Shown piece by piece: positions 1-6,715 of a DNA stretch of 40,783 nt (position 1 is its first letter; each line of letters starts with the position of its first letter). Position numbers and translations under genes: made by a program. Below the pieces are notes generated by a model. That model was given only the letters and a program-made list of their open reading frames with translations, had not been told where the DNA came from and did not search any database. Location of the stretch: the NCBI GenBank assembly GCA_947623185.1, contig CANQGL010000014.1, positions 1 to 40,783 of the forward strand, read 5' to 3'. Source of the DNA: an uncultured Lachnospiraceae bacterium (GTDB lineage Bacteria; Bacillota; Clostridia; Lachnospirales; Lachnospiraceae).

Positions 1-701
1 CGCCACCAGCACCAGTCGTGGCAGACGTCGTAGCCCCAGTAATCCACCCACGCGGGGATGTTCTTCTCACGCAGGACCTGATCCATGCGGCGGGTGCTCT
101 CCAGAAGGCCGTCCTCCCACGCGCCCTGTCCCACGCAGAGGATGATATTGCTCGCGCGGTACAGTTCCATGTACGGATGGTCCTGCGGCATGTTGGGCAG
201 GAAATGGATCGGCGAGTTGGCGTAGACAAGGTCGTCCATGTAGTCATGGATAAAAAAGTCCGCATTGTACAGTCCGCTGAGCGAGACGACCGTATCGATC
301 AGATCCGGCCTGCGGAAGAAGAAATTGGCGGCGTGGAAACCGCCCATGCTGCATCCGGTCGTGATCAGTTTCCCCGATGTGTCACCCAGCTCGCGCACGC
401 GCGGCATGAGTTCGTCGACGATGTAATGGAACCATTTCTCCTGCATCTCGATCCGCTGTCTCGGATCCCCGTCCTGCTTCGACCAGCTCTCCGCGTCGAT
501 CCCGTCCGCGCAGACCAGCATCAGCCGTCCCGCGTCGATCCAGGGCTGCAGTACGTCCACCATGCCGAAGTTCTCAAAGTCGAAGAAGCGGCCGCTCTGC
601 GGCGGGAAAGCCATGCAGAGGCGTCCCCTGTCCCCGTAGGTCTTGAATTCCATATCCCGGCCCAGAGATCTGCTCCATTCCTTGTAATAACTGACTGTCA
701 T
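1..701 (-). CDS. alpha/beta-hydrolase esterase, partial (3' end outside window)
   Basis: About 233 residues are visible. The nucleophile elbow GCSMGG puts Ser at about residue 118, and a late HDW near residue 228 is a candidate catalytic His, so the fold is almost complete at the window edge. This matches the putative-esterase family (enterochelin esterase/esterase D-like), which hydrolyses ester or thioester bonds. There is no signal peptide, so it is probably cytoplasmic. The ATG at 701 follows the stop of the ATP-grasp gene by 3 nt, and its ribosome site (AGGAAAGGG) lies inside the end of that gene, so translation is probably coupled. The substrate is unknown; pairing with a carboxylate-amine ligase suggests a shared small-molecule or peptide pathway. 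Confidence 0.85.
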   Translation of the reverse strand, partial: MTVSYYKEWSRSLGRDMEFKTYGDRGRLCMAFPPQSGRFFDFENFGMVDVLQPWIDAGRLMLVCADGIDAESWSKQDGDPRQRIEMQEKWFHYIVDELMPRVRELGDTSGKLITTGCSMGGFHAANFFFRRPDLIDTVVSLSGLYNADFFIHDYMDDLVYANSPIHFLPNMPQDHPYMELYRASNIILCVGQGAWEDGLLESTRRMDQVLREKNIPAWVDYWGYDVCHDWCWW

Positions 702-704
702 AAA

Positions 705-1895
705 CTATACCCTTTCCTCAACAAATCTGATGAATTCCTCCGCCGCCTCGTTGTCGGCCGCATGCGCGGTATACATGTAATTGCCCATCGTGGCCCACAT
801 GAGCTCCGGCATCCGCTCCTGCATGACGATCTTGTCCCCGTAGCGCTCCATGATCTCCTCGTGCGAGTGGACATACCGGAAACAGTCGCGGCGTCCGGTG
901 TATACACAGCAGTGGTCGTTCCCGCTCTCCGGGAAGATGCGCTTATCGGACGTCACCATATCGGCCCAGATCTGATAGACATCCAGACTGTGGGCATAGT
1001 CCATCATATCCGGCGTATATCCGCCCGCCGGGCGCATGTTGACCTCGAGTCCGACATAGTCGCCCACCTCGCCCAGACCGCGGCGCGCTTTCGTCAGGCG
1101 GAAGAATTCCAGATGGATGAAGCGGCTCCGCGCGCCGAACGCCTTCGCCGTGGCGCGTCCCGCCTTCCTGAGCGCTTCCGGAACGTCGGCCGCCACATAA
1201 TAGGCGAGATCGAGCTGCTTGTTGACGATATCCATGATCGACGGCGGCCAGCATGTCATGGACTCGAACAGCGGCTCGCAGTGCGAATCCGTGATCGCGT
1301 CGTAGGAGAACAGATCGCCCTCGACAAACTCCTCCATTACATACGGGGTCTCCGGCAGTTCCGCAAAGAACCGGTCGAAATCCTCATCGTTTTCCAGCTT
1401 GTAGGTGGCGGAAGCGCCGACGCCGTTGTCCGGCTTTACGATCACCGGATACCCGACTTCCCCGAGGAATTTTTTCGCTTCCTCCGCGGTCGTGATCTTA
1501 TGGCACCGCGCGGTGGGAACGCCCGCTTTCGCATAGTATTCCTTCATGCCGGACTTGCTTCGGAAGCAGGCCACTTCCTTCGTATTGACGCCGGTGGTGA
1601 TGTTGAAGTCCTCGCGCAGGCGCGCATCCTGCGCCAGCCAGTATTCGTTGTTGGACTCCAGCCAGTCGATCTTGCCGTATTTGAATGAGAAGAACGCGAC
1701 CGCGCGGAACACCTGGCCGTAGTCCTCCAGAGAATCGACGCGGTAGTATTCCGTCAGAGCGTTCTTTAAATTGTCCTCGAGCTCATCATATGGGCAGTCG
1801 CCGACTCCCAGCACGTTGACGCCGTTGCGGTGCAGGCGGTCGCAGAAATTCCAGTAAGTACGCGGAAAGTAAGGCGAGATAAAAACAAAATTCAT
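705..1895 (-). CDS. ATP-grasp domain ligase
   Basis: 396 residues. A pre-ATP-grasp Rossmann part (residues 1-110) is followed by an ATP-grasp domain. VIVKPDNGVGAS (151-162) carries the ATP-binding Lys154; HLEFF (261-265) and LEVNMRP (283-289) carry the acidic/Asn metal ligands Glu263, Glu284 and Asn286. Enzymes of this fold activate a carboxylate as acyl-phosphate and join it to an amine or thiol; this one resembles the carboxylate-amine ligase branch and no substrate can be named. The ATG has GGAGG ahead of it. A consensus promoter lies 33 nt upstream, and the esterase gene starts 3 nt after the stop, making a two-gene operon. Confidence 0.85.
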   Translation of the reverse strand: MNFVFISPYFPRTYWNFCDRLHRNGVNVLGVGDCPYDELEDNLKNALTEYYRVDSLEDYGQVFRAVAFFSFKYGKIDWLESNNEYWLAQDARLREDFNITTGVNTKEVACFRSKSGMKEYYAKAGVPTARCHKITTAEEAKKFLGEVGYPVIVKPDNGVGASATYKLENDEDFDRFFAELPETPYVMEEFVEGDLFSYDAITDSHCEPLFESMTCWPPSIMDIVNKQLDLAYYVAADVPEALRKAGRATAKAFGARSRFIHLEFFRLTKARRGLGEVGDYVGLEVNMRPAGGYTPDMMDYAHSLDVYQIWADMVTSDKRIFPESGNDHCCVYTGRRDCFRYVHSHEEIMERYGDKIVMQERMPELMWATMGNYMYTAHAADNEAAEEFIRFVEERV

Positions 1896-1927
1896 AACTT
1901 CATCCTCCGTAGACAGACTTTTGTCGC

Positions 1928-1956
1928 ATTATAGATCACATTTTCCGTCCTGTCAA
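1928..1956 (-). promoter_or_regulatory. sigma-A promoter of the ATP-grasp/esterase operon
   Basis: On the minus strand TTGACA (1956-1951) and TATAAT (1933-1928) are separated by exactly 17 bp, a full consensus. The expected start near 1921 leaves a leader of about 25 nt, so little leader regulation is likely. It is divergent from the promoter at 1967-1995, and the two -35 boxes are only 10 bp apart. Confidence 0.85.
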
Positions 1957-1966
1957 GCGATTTTTC

Positions 1967-1995
1967 GTGACATCAGGCCAAAAAACAGATATAAT
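1967..1995 (+). promoter_or_regulatory. sigma-A promoter of citX
   Basis: GTGACA (1967-1972), 17-bp spacer, TATAAT (1990-1995). The -10 is consensus and the -35 differs at one base. The expected start near 2002 gives a leader of about 24 nt before the ATG at 2026. Confidence 0.75.
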
Positions 1996-2025
1996 GGAAC
2001 CAGCAAATAACCCGAGGTGAGACCC

Positions 2026-2565
2026 ATGAAAGGAACCGAAGTCGGACTGCCGGAAATGCTGCTCTGCCGCGAGCGGCGATCGGATCAGCAGCGCGGCATG
2101 ATCGCCGCCCACCACTGTCCGCTCGTCTCGTTCTCCATGAACATTCCCGGCCCGATCAAGACGAACGCCCGCATCCGGGCGGCGTTCGAGCAGGGAAAGG
2201 AAGCGCTTTTAAGCGCGCTTAACGAGAACGGGATCCGCATCCTGCAGATCAGCCAATTCAACGAAAACACCGGCGACGAACTGATGCTGGCGGCCGCGCC
2301 GCAGGACGGCGAAAAGCCGCAGTCCTCGTTCTCCCAAACGCTGAAATCCATTACCTCCCGGATCGAGGATACGCATCCGCTCGGACGGCTGTTCGACATG
2401 GATGTGATCGAGACGACCGGTGAAAAGCTCTCGCGCCCGGCCTTCCGCAAATGCCTGATCTGCGGGCGTCAGGCGCAGGAATGCGCGCGTTCGCGGACGC
2501 ACACCGTAAAGGAGATGCAGGATAAGATCGACGAGATGCTGACGGACGCCGGTCTTTCGGAATAA
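2026..2565 (+). CDS. citX: CitX-like apo-citrate lyase phosphoribosyl-dephospho-CoA transferase
   Basis: 179 residues. CitX transfers the 2'-(5''-triphosphoribosyl)-3'-dephospho-CoA group onto the acyl carrier subunit of citrate lyase (CitD). Recognised family features are MLLCRERR near the start, SFSMNIPGPIK, THPLGRLFDMDV and the C-terminal CLICGRQAQECARSRTH block with clustered Cys and Arg. The ATG at 2026 is preferred over the in-frame GTG at 2017 because GAGG at 2014-2017 sits 8 nt ahead of it. No citrate lyase subunit (citC, citD, citE, citF) or citG is visible here, so the gene is an orphan whose target must be encoded elsewhere. It ends in a terminator shared with pnp. Confidence 0.85.
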   Translation: MKGTEVGLPEMLLCRERRSDQQRGMIAAHHCPLVSFSMNIPGPIKTNARIRAAFEQGKEALLSALNENGIRILQISQFNENTGDELMLAAAPQDGEKPQSSFSQTLKSITSRIEDTHPLGRLFDMDVIETTGEKLSRPAFRKCLICGRQAQECARSRTHTVKEMQDKIDEMLTDAGLSE

Positions 2566-2569
2566 CCGT

Positions 2570-2615
2570 CAAAAACCGCAGGCCCATGGGATCGCTCCCA
2601 CAGCCTGCGGTCTTT
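2570..2615. terminator. bidirectional terminator between citX and pnp
   Basis: Perfect 9-bp stem, ACCGCAGGC (2575-2583) with GCCTGCGGT (2603-2611). A T-rich tract follows on the plus strand (2612-2619), and an A run precedes it (2570-2574), giving a T run on the minus strand. It can end both convergent transcripts. Confidence 0.85.
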
Positions 2616-2637
2616 CTTTATTCCGTTTTATCCGGAC

Positions 2638-4872
2638 TTATTCGTTGTCCTCTTCGCTCTCTCTGCGTCCGCGGCCCTCGTCGCGGCGTCCTCCGCGGCG
2701 GTCTCTGTCGCGGTCGCGTCCTCCGCGGTCACGTCCGCCACGGTCGCGGCGATCCGGCTGCGGAGCCAGTTTCTCGACGTCCACCGTCATATCGCAGGGA
2801 CGCATGGTCAGGTTGATGCGGCCCATGTGGTCGACATCCGTGACGCGCACGGTCACGACGTCGCCGATCTTGACGACATCCTCGACCTTGCCCACGCGGC
2901 GCTCGGCCAGCTTGGAGATATGGACCATACCGTCCTTGTTCGGAGCCAGCTCGACGAACGCGCCGAAATCCATCAGGCGGACGACCTTGCCGGTGTAGAT
3001 CATACCCGGCTCTGCGTCGGTCACGATGTTCTTGATGATCGAGATCGCCTTGTCGATCATCTCCTGATCGGTTCCGCATACGTTGACGGAGCCGTCATCC
3101 TCAATATCGATCTTAACGCCGGTCTCGGCGATGATCCCGTTGATGACCTTGCCCTGCTTGCCGACCACGTCGCCGATCTTCTGCGGATCGATCGTGATCT
3201 GGGTGATCTTCGGAGCGTACTTGGAGAGCTGCTTGCGCGGCTCGGAGATGACCGGAGCCATGATCTCATCCATAATGTAGAGACGGGCCTCGCGGCATCT
3301 GCTGATCGCTTCCTCGATGATCGGGCGGGTCAGTCCGTGGATCTTGATATCCATCTGGATCGCGGTGATTCCCTTGTGGGTGCCGCCGACCTTAAAGTCC
3401 ATGTCGCCGAAGAAGTCCTCAAGTCCCTGGATATCGGTCAGGACCAGATAATCGTCGTCGGTCTCGCCGGTGACAAGGCCGCAGGAGATACCGGCGACCA
3501 TCGTCTTGATCGGCACGCCCGCCGCCATCAGAGACAGCGAGGACGCGCAGATGCTGGCCTGCGAGGTGGAACCGTTGGATTCCATGGTCTCGGATACGGT
3601 ACGGATCGCGTAGGGGAACTCCTCCTCGCTCGGCAGTACCGGGATCAGAGCGCGCTCGGCAAGAGCGCCGTGGCCGATCTCGCGGCGTCCCGGTCCTCTC
3701 GACGGTTTCGTCTCGCCGACGGAGAAGGACGGGAAGTTGTAATGGTGCATATATCTCTTGGAGGTCTCGTTCTCATCGAGGCCGTCAAGGCGCTGCGCCT
3801 CGGAGAGCGGAGCCAGCGTGCAGGCGTTTAAGATCTGCGTCTGACCGCGGGTAAACATTCCGGATCCGTGTGCGCGCGGCAGGATATCGATCTCGGCGGC
3901 AAGCGGACGGATCTCGTCGATCCGGCGGCCGTCGGGGCGCTTGTGATCCTTTAATATCATCTTGCGGACGGTCTTCTTCTGGTACTGGTAAACGGCCTCG
4001 CCGATCAGCGGGAGCCACTCCTCGTTCTCCGCGAACGCCTCCTCAAGACGCTCGGTGATCACGCGGATATTCTCCTCGCGTTTCTGCTTTTCATCGGTAA
4101 AGACGGCTTCCTCCATCTCCTCCGGCGGAACGATCTCGCGGATCGCGGCGAACAGCTCCTCCGGGATGATGTGGTGCTCGTACTCGTGCTTTTCCTTTCC
4201 GCACTCGGCTACGATGCGGTCGATGAACTTGATGATCTCCTGGTTGACCTCATGGGCCTTAAAGATCGCCTCGATCATGGTCTGCTCCGGAACTTCCTTC
4301 GCGCCGGCCTCGATCATGATGACCTTCTCGCGGGTGGAAGCGACGGTCAGAGCCAGATCGGACACCTGTCTCTGGGCGCTCGTCGGGTTGATGACGAACT
4401 CGCCGTCGATGAGGCCGACCTGCGTCGTCGCGCAGGGACCGTCAAACGGGATATCGGAAATGCAGGTCGCGATCGCGGAACCGAGCATCGCGGTAAGCTC
4501 CGGGCTGCAGTCCGGATCGACGCACATTACGATGTTGTCCAGCGTTACGTCGTTTCTGTAATCCTTCGGGAACAGCGGGCGCATCGGACGGTCGATGACA
4601 CGGTCCGTAAGGACCGCGTTCTCGGACGCTTTGCCCTCTCTCTTGTTGAAGCCGCCCGGGATCTTTCCGACCGCGTACATCTTCTCCTCGTACTCTACGC
4701 TGAGCGGGAAGAAATCGATCCCGTCCCTCGGCTTTTCGGAAGCGGTCGCGGTGGAAAGGACGACCGTGTCGCCGTAGTGCATGAACGCCGCGCCGTTCGC
4801 CTGTTTTGCCACGCGGCCGACCTCGACCGTAAGGGTCCTTCCGGCCAGGTCCATCGAAAAACTTTTGAACAT
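2638..4872 (-). CDS. pnp: polynucleotide phosphorylase
   Basis: 744 residues. A 3'-to-5' phosphorolytic exoribonuclease of mRNA decay, active as a cytoplasmic trimer. Two RNase PH-like domains are recognisable (N-terminal MFKSFSMDLAGRTLTVEVG; second core with FSVGETKPSRGPGRREIGHG). A KH domain (IDPQKIGDVVGKQGKVI) and an S1 domain (GKVVRLMDFGAFVEL) follow. The ATG at 4872 has AGGAG 8 nt upstream; an in-frame ORF reaches 4938 but its earlier codons have no ribosome site. The last 40 or so residues are a low-complexity Arg/Gly/Asp tail (RDRGGRD units) ending in SEEDNE. pnp follows rpsO after a structured leader, as in many bacteria. Confidence 0.97.
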   Translation of the reverse strand: MFKSFSMDLAGRTLTVEVGRVAKQANGAAFMHYGDTVVLSTATASEKPRDGIDFFPLSVEYEEKMYAVGKIPGGFNKREGKASENAVLTDRVIDRPMRPLFPKDYRNDVTLDNIVMCVDPDCSPELTAMLGSAIATCISDIPFDGPCATTQVGLIDGEFVINPTSAQRQVSDLALTVASTREKVIMIEAGAKEVPEQTMIEAIFKAHEVNQEIIKFIDRIVAECGKEKHEYEHHIIPEELFAAIREIVPPEEMEEAVFTDEKQKREENIRVITERLEEAFAENEEWLPLIGEAVYQYQKKTVRKMILKDHKRPDGRRIDEIRPLAAEIDILPRAHGSGMFTRGQTQILNACTLAPLSEAQRLDGLDENETSKRYMHHYNFPSFSVGETKPSRGPGRREIGHGALAERALIPVLPSEEEFPYAIRTVSETMESNGSTSQASICASSLSLMAAGVPIKTMVAGISCGLVTGETDDDYLVLTDIQGLEDFFGDMDFKVGGTHKGITAIQMDIKIHGLTRPIIEEAISRCREARLYIMDEIMAPVISEPRKQLSKYAPKITQITIDPQKIGDVVGKQGKVINGIIAETGVKIDIEDDGSVNVCGTDQEMIDKAISIIKNIVTDAEPGMIYTGKVVRLMDFGAFVELAPNKDGMVHISKLAERRVGKVEDVVKIGDVVTVRVTDVDHMGRINLTMRPCDMTVDVEKLAPQPDRRDRGGRDRGGRDRDRDRRGGRRDEGRGRRESEEDNE

Positions 4873-4879
4873 GTTTCGT

Positions 4880-5075
4880 CTCCTTTTCTTAAATTGATCT
4901 GCCGTGGCAGAAGAAGCCGAAACTACTAAACTGGGCACGATCGATCATGCGCACTTTAGCGGTCTCGGAAGTTTCTTCCGCCGCGTCGTCTCTTGGGTAC
5001 AGGTTCCGTTCCGGGAAAGCGCCGCCTTCCCGGACACGGGAAAGGCGGAGTACAAAGATGTGCTCCGCCTTAAGG
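4880..5075 (-). promoter_or_regulatory. structured rpsO-pnp intergenic leader
   Basis: The 211 nt between rpsO and pnp fold into several perfect hairpins on the transcribed strand: a 9-bp stem at 5071-5063/5050-5042 (AAGGCGGAG with CTCCGCCTT), a 7-bp stem CCGGGAA/TTCCCGG just downstream at about 5036-5014, and a short stem near 4912-4898. No long T run follows any of them, so they look more like processing or stability elements than a terminator. In E. coli the pnp leader hairpin is an RNase III site used by PNPase to control itself; the same role here is only an analogy. Confidence 0.45.
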
Positions 5076-5083
5076 TCTTAAAA

Positions 5084-5350
5084 TTACTTTCTAATACCTA
5101 ATTTCTCAATGAGAGCACGGTATCCTTCCAGATTGGTCTTTCTGAGATATGCGAGCAGGCCGCGTCTCTGGCCTACCATCATCAGAAGTCCGCGTCTGGA
5201 GTGGTGGTCCTTCGGGTTTTCCTTCAGATGCTCGGTGAGCTCGGCGATCCGTTCGGTCAGGATCGCGATCTGAACCTCGGGAGAACCGGTATCGCCCGGC
5301 TTTCTGCCGTATTCGGCGATGATCGCCGCTTTCTTTTCCTTGGAAATCAT
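5084..5350 (-). CDS. rpsO: 30S ribosomal protein S15
   Basis: 88 residues, the usual S15 length. S15 binds a three-way junction of 16S rRNA early in assembly of the 30S platform. Recognised from [40 protein letters not shown] and the ending [11 protein letters not shown]. The ATG has AGGAGG 7-8 nt upstream. It has its own promoter (5444-5472) and a leader that can fold like the S15 target, so autogenous control is likely. Confidence 0.97.
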   Translation of the reverse strand: MISKEKKAAIIAEYGRKPGDTGSPEVQIAILTERIAELTEHLKENPKDHHSRRGLLMMVGQRRGLLAYLRKTNLEGYRALIEKLGIRK

Positions 5351-5379
5351 GTTGTTTTCCTCCTTTCCTGAAATACATA

Positions 5380-5425
5380 CCGCGCACCAGGTCCCGGTCG
5401 GAGTCTTCCAAGAACCGAGCGCCGG
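5380..5425 (-). ncRNA. candidate S15-binding leader (three-way junction)
   Basis: On the transcribed strand an outer stem (CCgGCGC at the 5' side, GCGCGG at the 3' side) encloses two hairpins. One is TCGG...CCGA with an inner TCT/AGA stem. The other is ACCGG-GAC-CTGGT, which contains a G-U next to a G-C pair. S15 recognises a three-way junction and a G-U/G-C pair in 16S rRNA and in several rpsO leaders. It lies about 30-75 nt ahead of the rpsO ATG, just after the expected transcript start. Drawn by eye, not by a folding program. Confidence 0.5.
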
Positions 5426-5443
5426 CGAATCACATACGGATAG

Positions 5444-5472
5444 AGTATAACATACTCTTTTTAAAATGTAAA
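5444..5472 (-). promoter_or_regulatory. rpsO: sigma-A promoter of rpsO(-pnp)
   Basis: TTTACA (5472-5467), 17-bp spacer, TATACT (5449-5444), with TG two bases ahead of the -10 (extended -10). The expected start near 5437 gives a leader of about 87 nt that contains the proposed S15 site. Confidence 0.8.
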
Positions 5473-5521
5473 CCGGAAAATCAGTCTGTTTTCACGGATT
5501 TTTTCACATTCGGCACCCGTT

Positions 5522-6613
5522 TCAGTTCAGCACGCCGATTTCCTTATAGTAACGGGCAGCGCCGTCATGCAGCGGAAGATCCGCGATGTCCTTGACGGCC
5601 TCTTCCGGGGTCAGACCCGCAAGGTTGGCCTGTGCGGCGCCGAGCTCGTCGATGTTCTCCCAGAAGGTCTTCGTCAGCTGATAAACCGTCTCTTCGTCCA
5701 GCTCGTCGGAGCAGAACATGACCATCTTGATGGCGGTCGTCTGAACGTCCTCATCCTGGCCCGGATACGTTCCGGCCGGGATCGTCATCGGTGCGTACCA
5801 CGGATAGTCCGCCTGCAGGGCGCTGACGATGTCGTCGCCGATGTTGAGCAGCTTGCAGCCCGCGGTGCACGCCTGGGTCACTGCGGACGCGGGAGCGCCG
5901 GACATGATCCATGCGCCGTCGATCGTTCCGTTCTGGAGCATATCCGCGGCGTTCGTGAAGTCGATGTACTCGCAGTTGATGTCATCCGGGAAGTTCAGAC
6001 CGGCGGCCGTAAAGTGGTTCTGGCACTCGCCGTAAACGCTGGAGCCCGCGGAAGCGACCGCGAAGTGCTTTCCGGCTACGCCCGCAAGATCCGTGATGCC
6101 GGACGCCTCGGTAACGACGACCTGGTTCGGGTTGAAGTACAGGCCGGCGATCACCTTCAGATCCTCGAACGGATAGTCCTCAAAGCCGTCCGTGCCGTTC
6201 ATCGCCTGGAAACAGTTGCTGCTGATCGCGATGGAGACCTGTGCTTCACCCTCGGATACAAGGTTCAGGTTCTCGATCCCGCCTGCGGAAGCCTGGCTGG
6301 AAGCCTTTACAAAGTCGATCTCGGTGCTCCAGAGATTCGTGATCGCCGCGCCTACCGCGTACAGCGCTCCGGATGCGGAAGCGGTCGGGAAGTTGATGAC
6401 GACCTCGTCGTGCGGAGCCGCCTCGGCCTCGGTCTCGGGAGCTTCCGTCTCGGGAGCCTCCGTCTCAGCCGCTTCTGTCTCGGCCGCAGCCGTGGTGGCA
6501 GCCGCCGTCGTTTCAGCCTCTTTGGAACCGCCGCAGCCCGCAAGCGTTCCTGCCGCCAGCGCTGCGGCAAGGATCAGCGCTGCCGTTCTCTTCATGTTTT
6601 TCATCTTTTTCAT
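5522..6613 (-). CDS. TAXI-family TRAP transporter solute-binding lipoprotein
   Basis: 363 residues. Lipoprotein signal peptide ending in LAGC (lipobox Cys about residue 29), then an acidic Ala/Thr/Glu linker of PETEA-type repeats, then a TAXI binding fold (ASASGALYAVGAAITNLW; FAVASAGSSVYG; the later DGAWIMSG). It captures a substrate outside the membrane for the fused permease encoded just upstream; TAXI systems often import dicarboxylates or related acids, but the ligand cannot be read here. The ATG at 6613 is chosen because AGGAGAG sits 6 nt ahead and the signal peptide begins there; an in-frame extension to 6661 lacks both. The 102-nt gap to the permease holds small hairpins that may adjust the dose of the binding protein. 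Confidence 0.92.
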   Translation of the reverse strand: MKKMKNMKRTAALILAAALAAGTLAGCGGSKEAETTAAATTAAAETEAAETEAPETEAPETEAEAAPHDEVVINFPTASASGALYAVGAAITNLWSTEIDFVKASSQASAGGIENLNLVSEGEAQVSIAISSNCFQAMNGTDGFEDYPFEDLKVIAGLYFNPNQVVVTEASGITDLAGVAGKHFAVASAGSSVYGECQNHFTAAGLNFPDDINCEYIDFTNAADMLQNGTIDGAWIMSGAPASAVTQACTAGCKLLNIGDDIVSALQADYPWYAPMTIPAGTYPGQDEDVQTTAIKMVMFCSDELDEETVYQLTKTFWENIDELGAAQANLAGLTPEEAVKDIADLPLHDGAARYYKEIGVLN

Positions 6614-6715
6614 TCTTTTCTCTCCTTTTTCTTTGGCGCCTGTCCGGCGCTCTGTATTCAAAAAGCCTTTTCAGACTTTTTTGTCGTTTTCCGTCAGCCG
6701 TTCCGTACCCGCCCG

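Noticed and set aside
18-1688. 556-codon plus-strand frame over the esterase and ATP-grasp genes
   Set aside because: Shadow of GC-rich genes on the other strand; its translation is Arg/His/Asp/Val-rich without a recognisable domain.
5042-5071. rpsO terminator
   Set aside because: The stem is strong but no T run follows on the minus strand, and pnp lies directly downstream; kept as a leader element instead.
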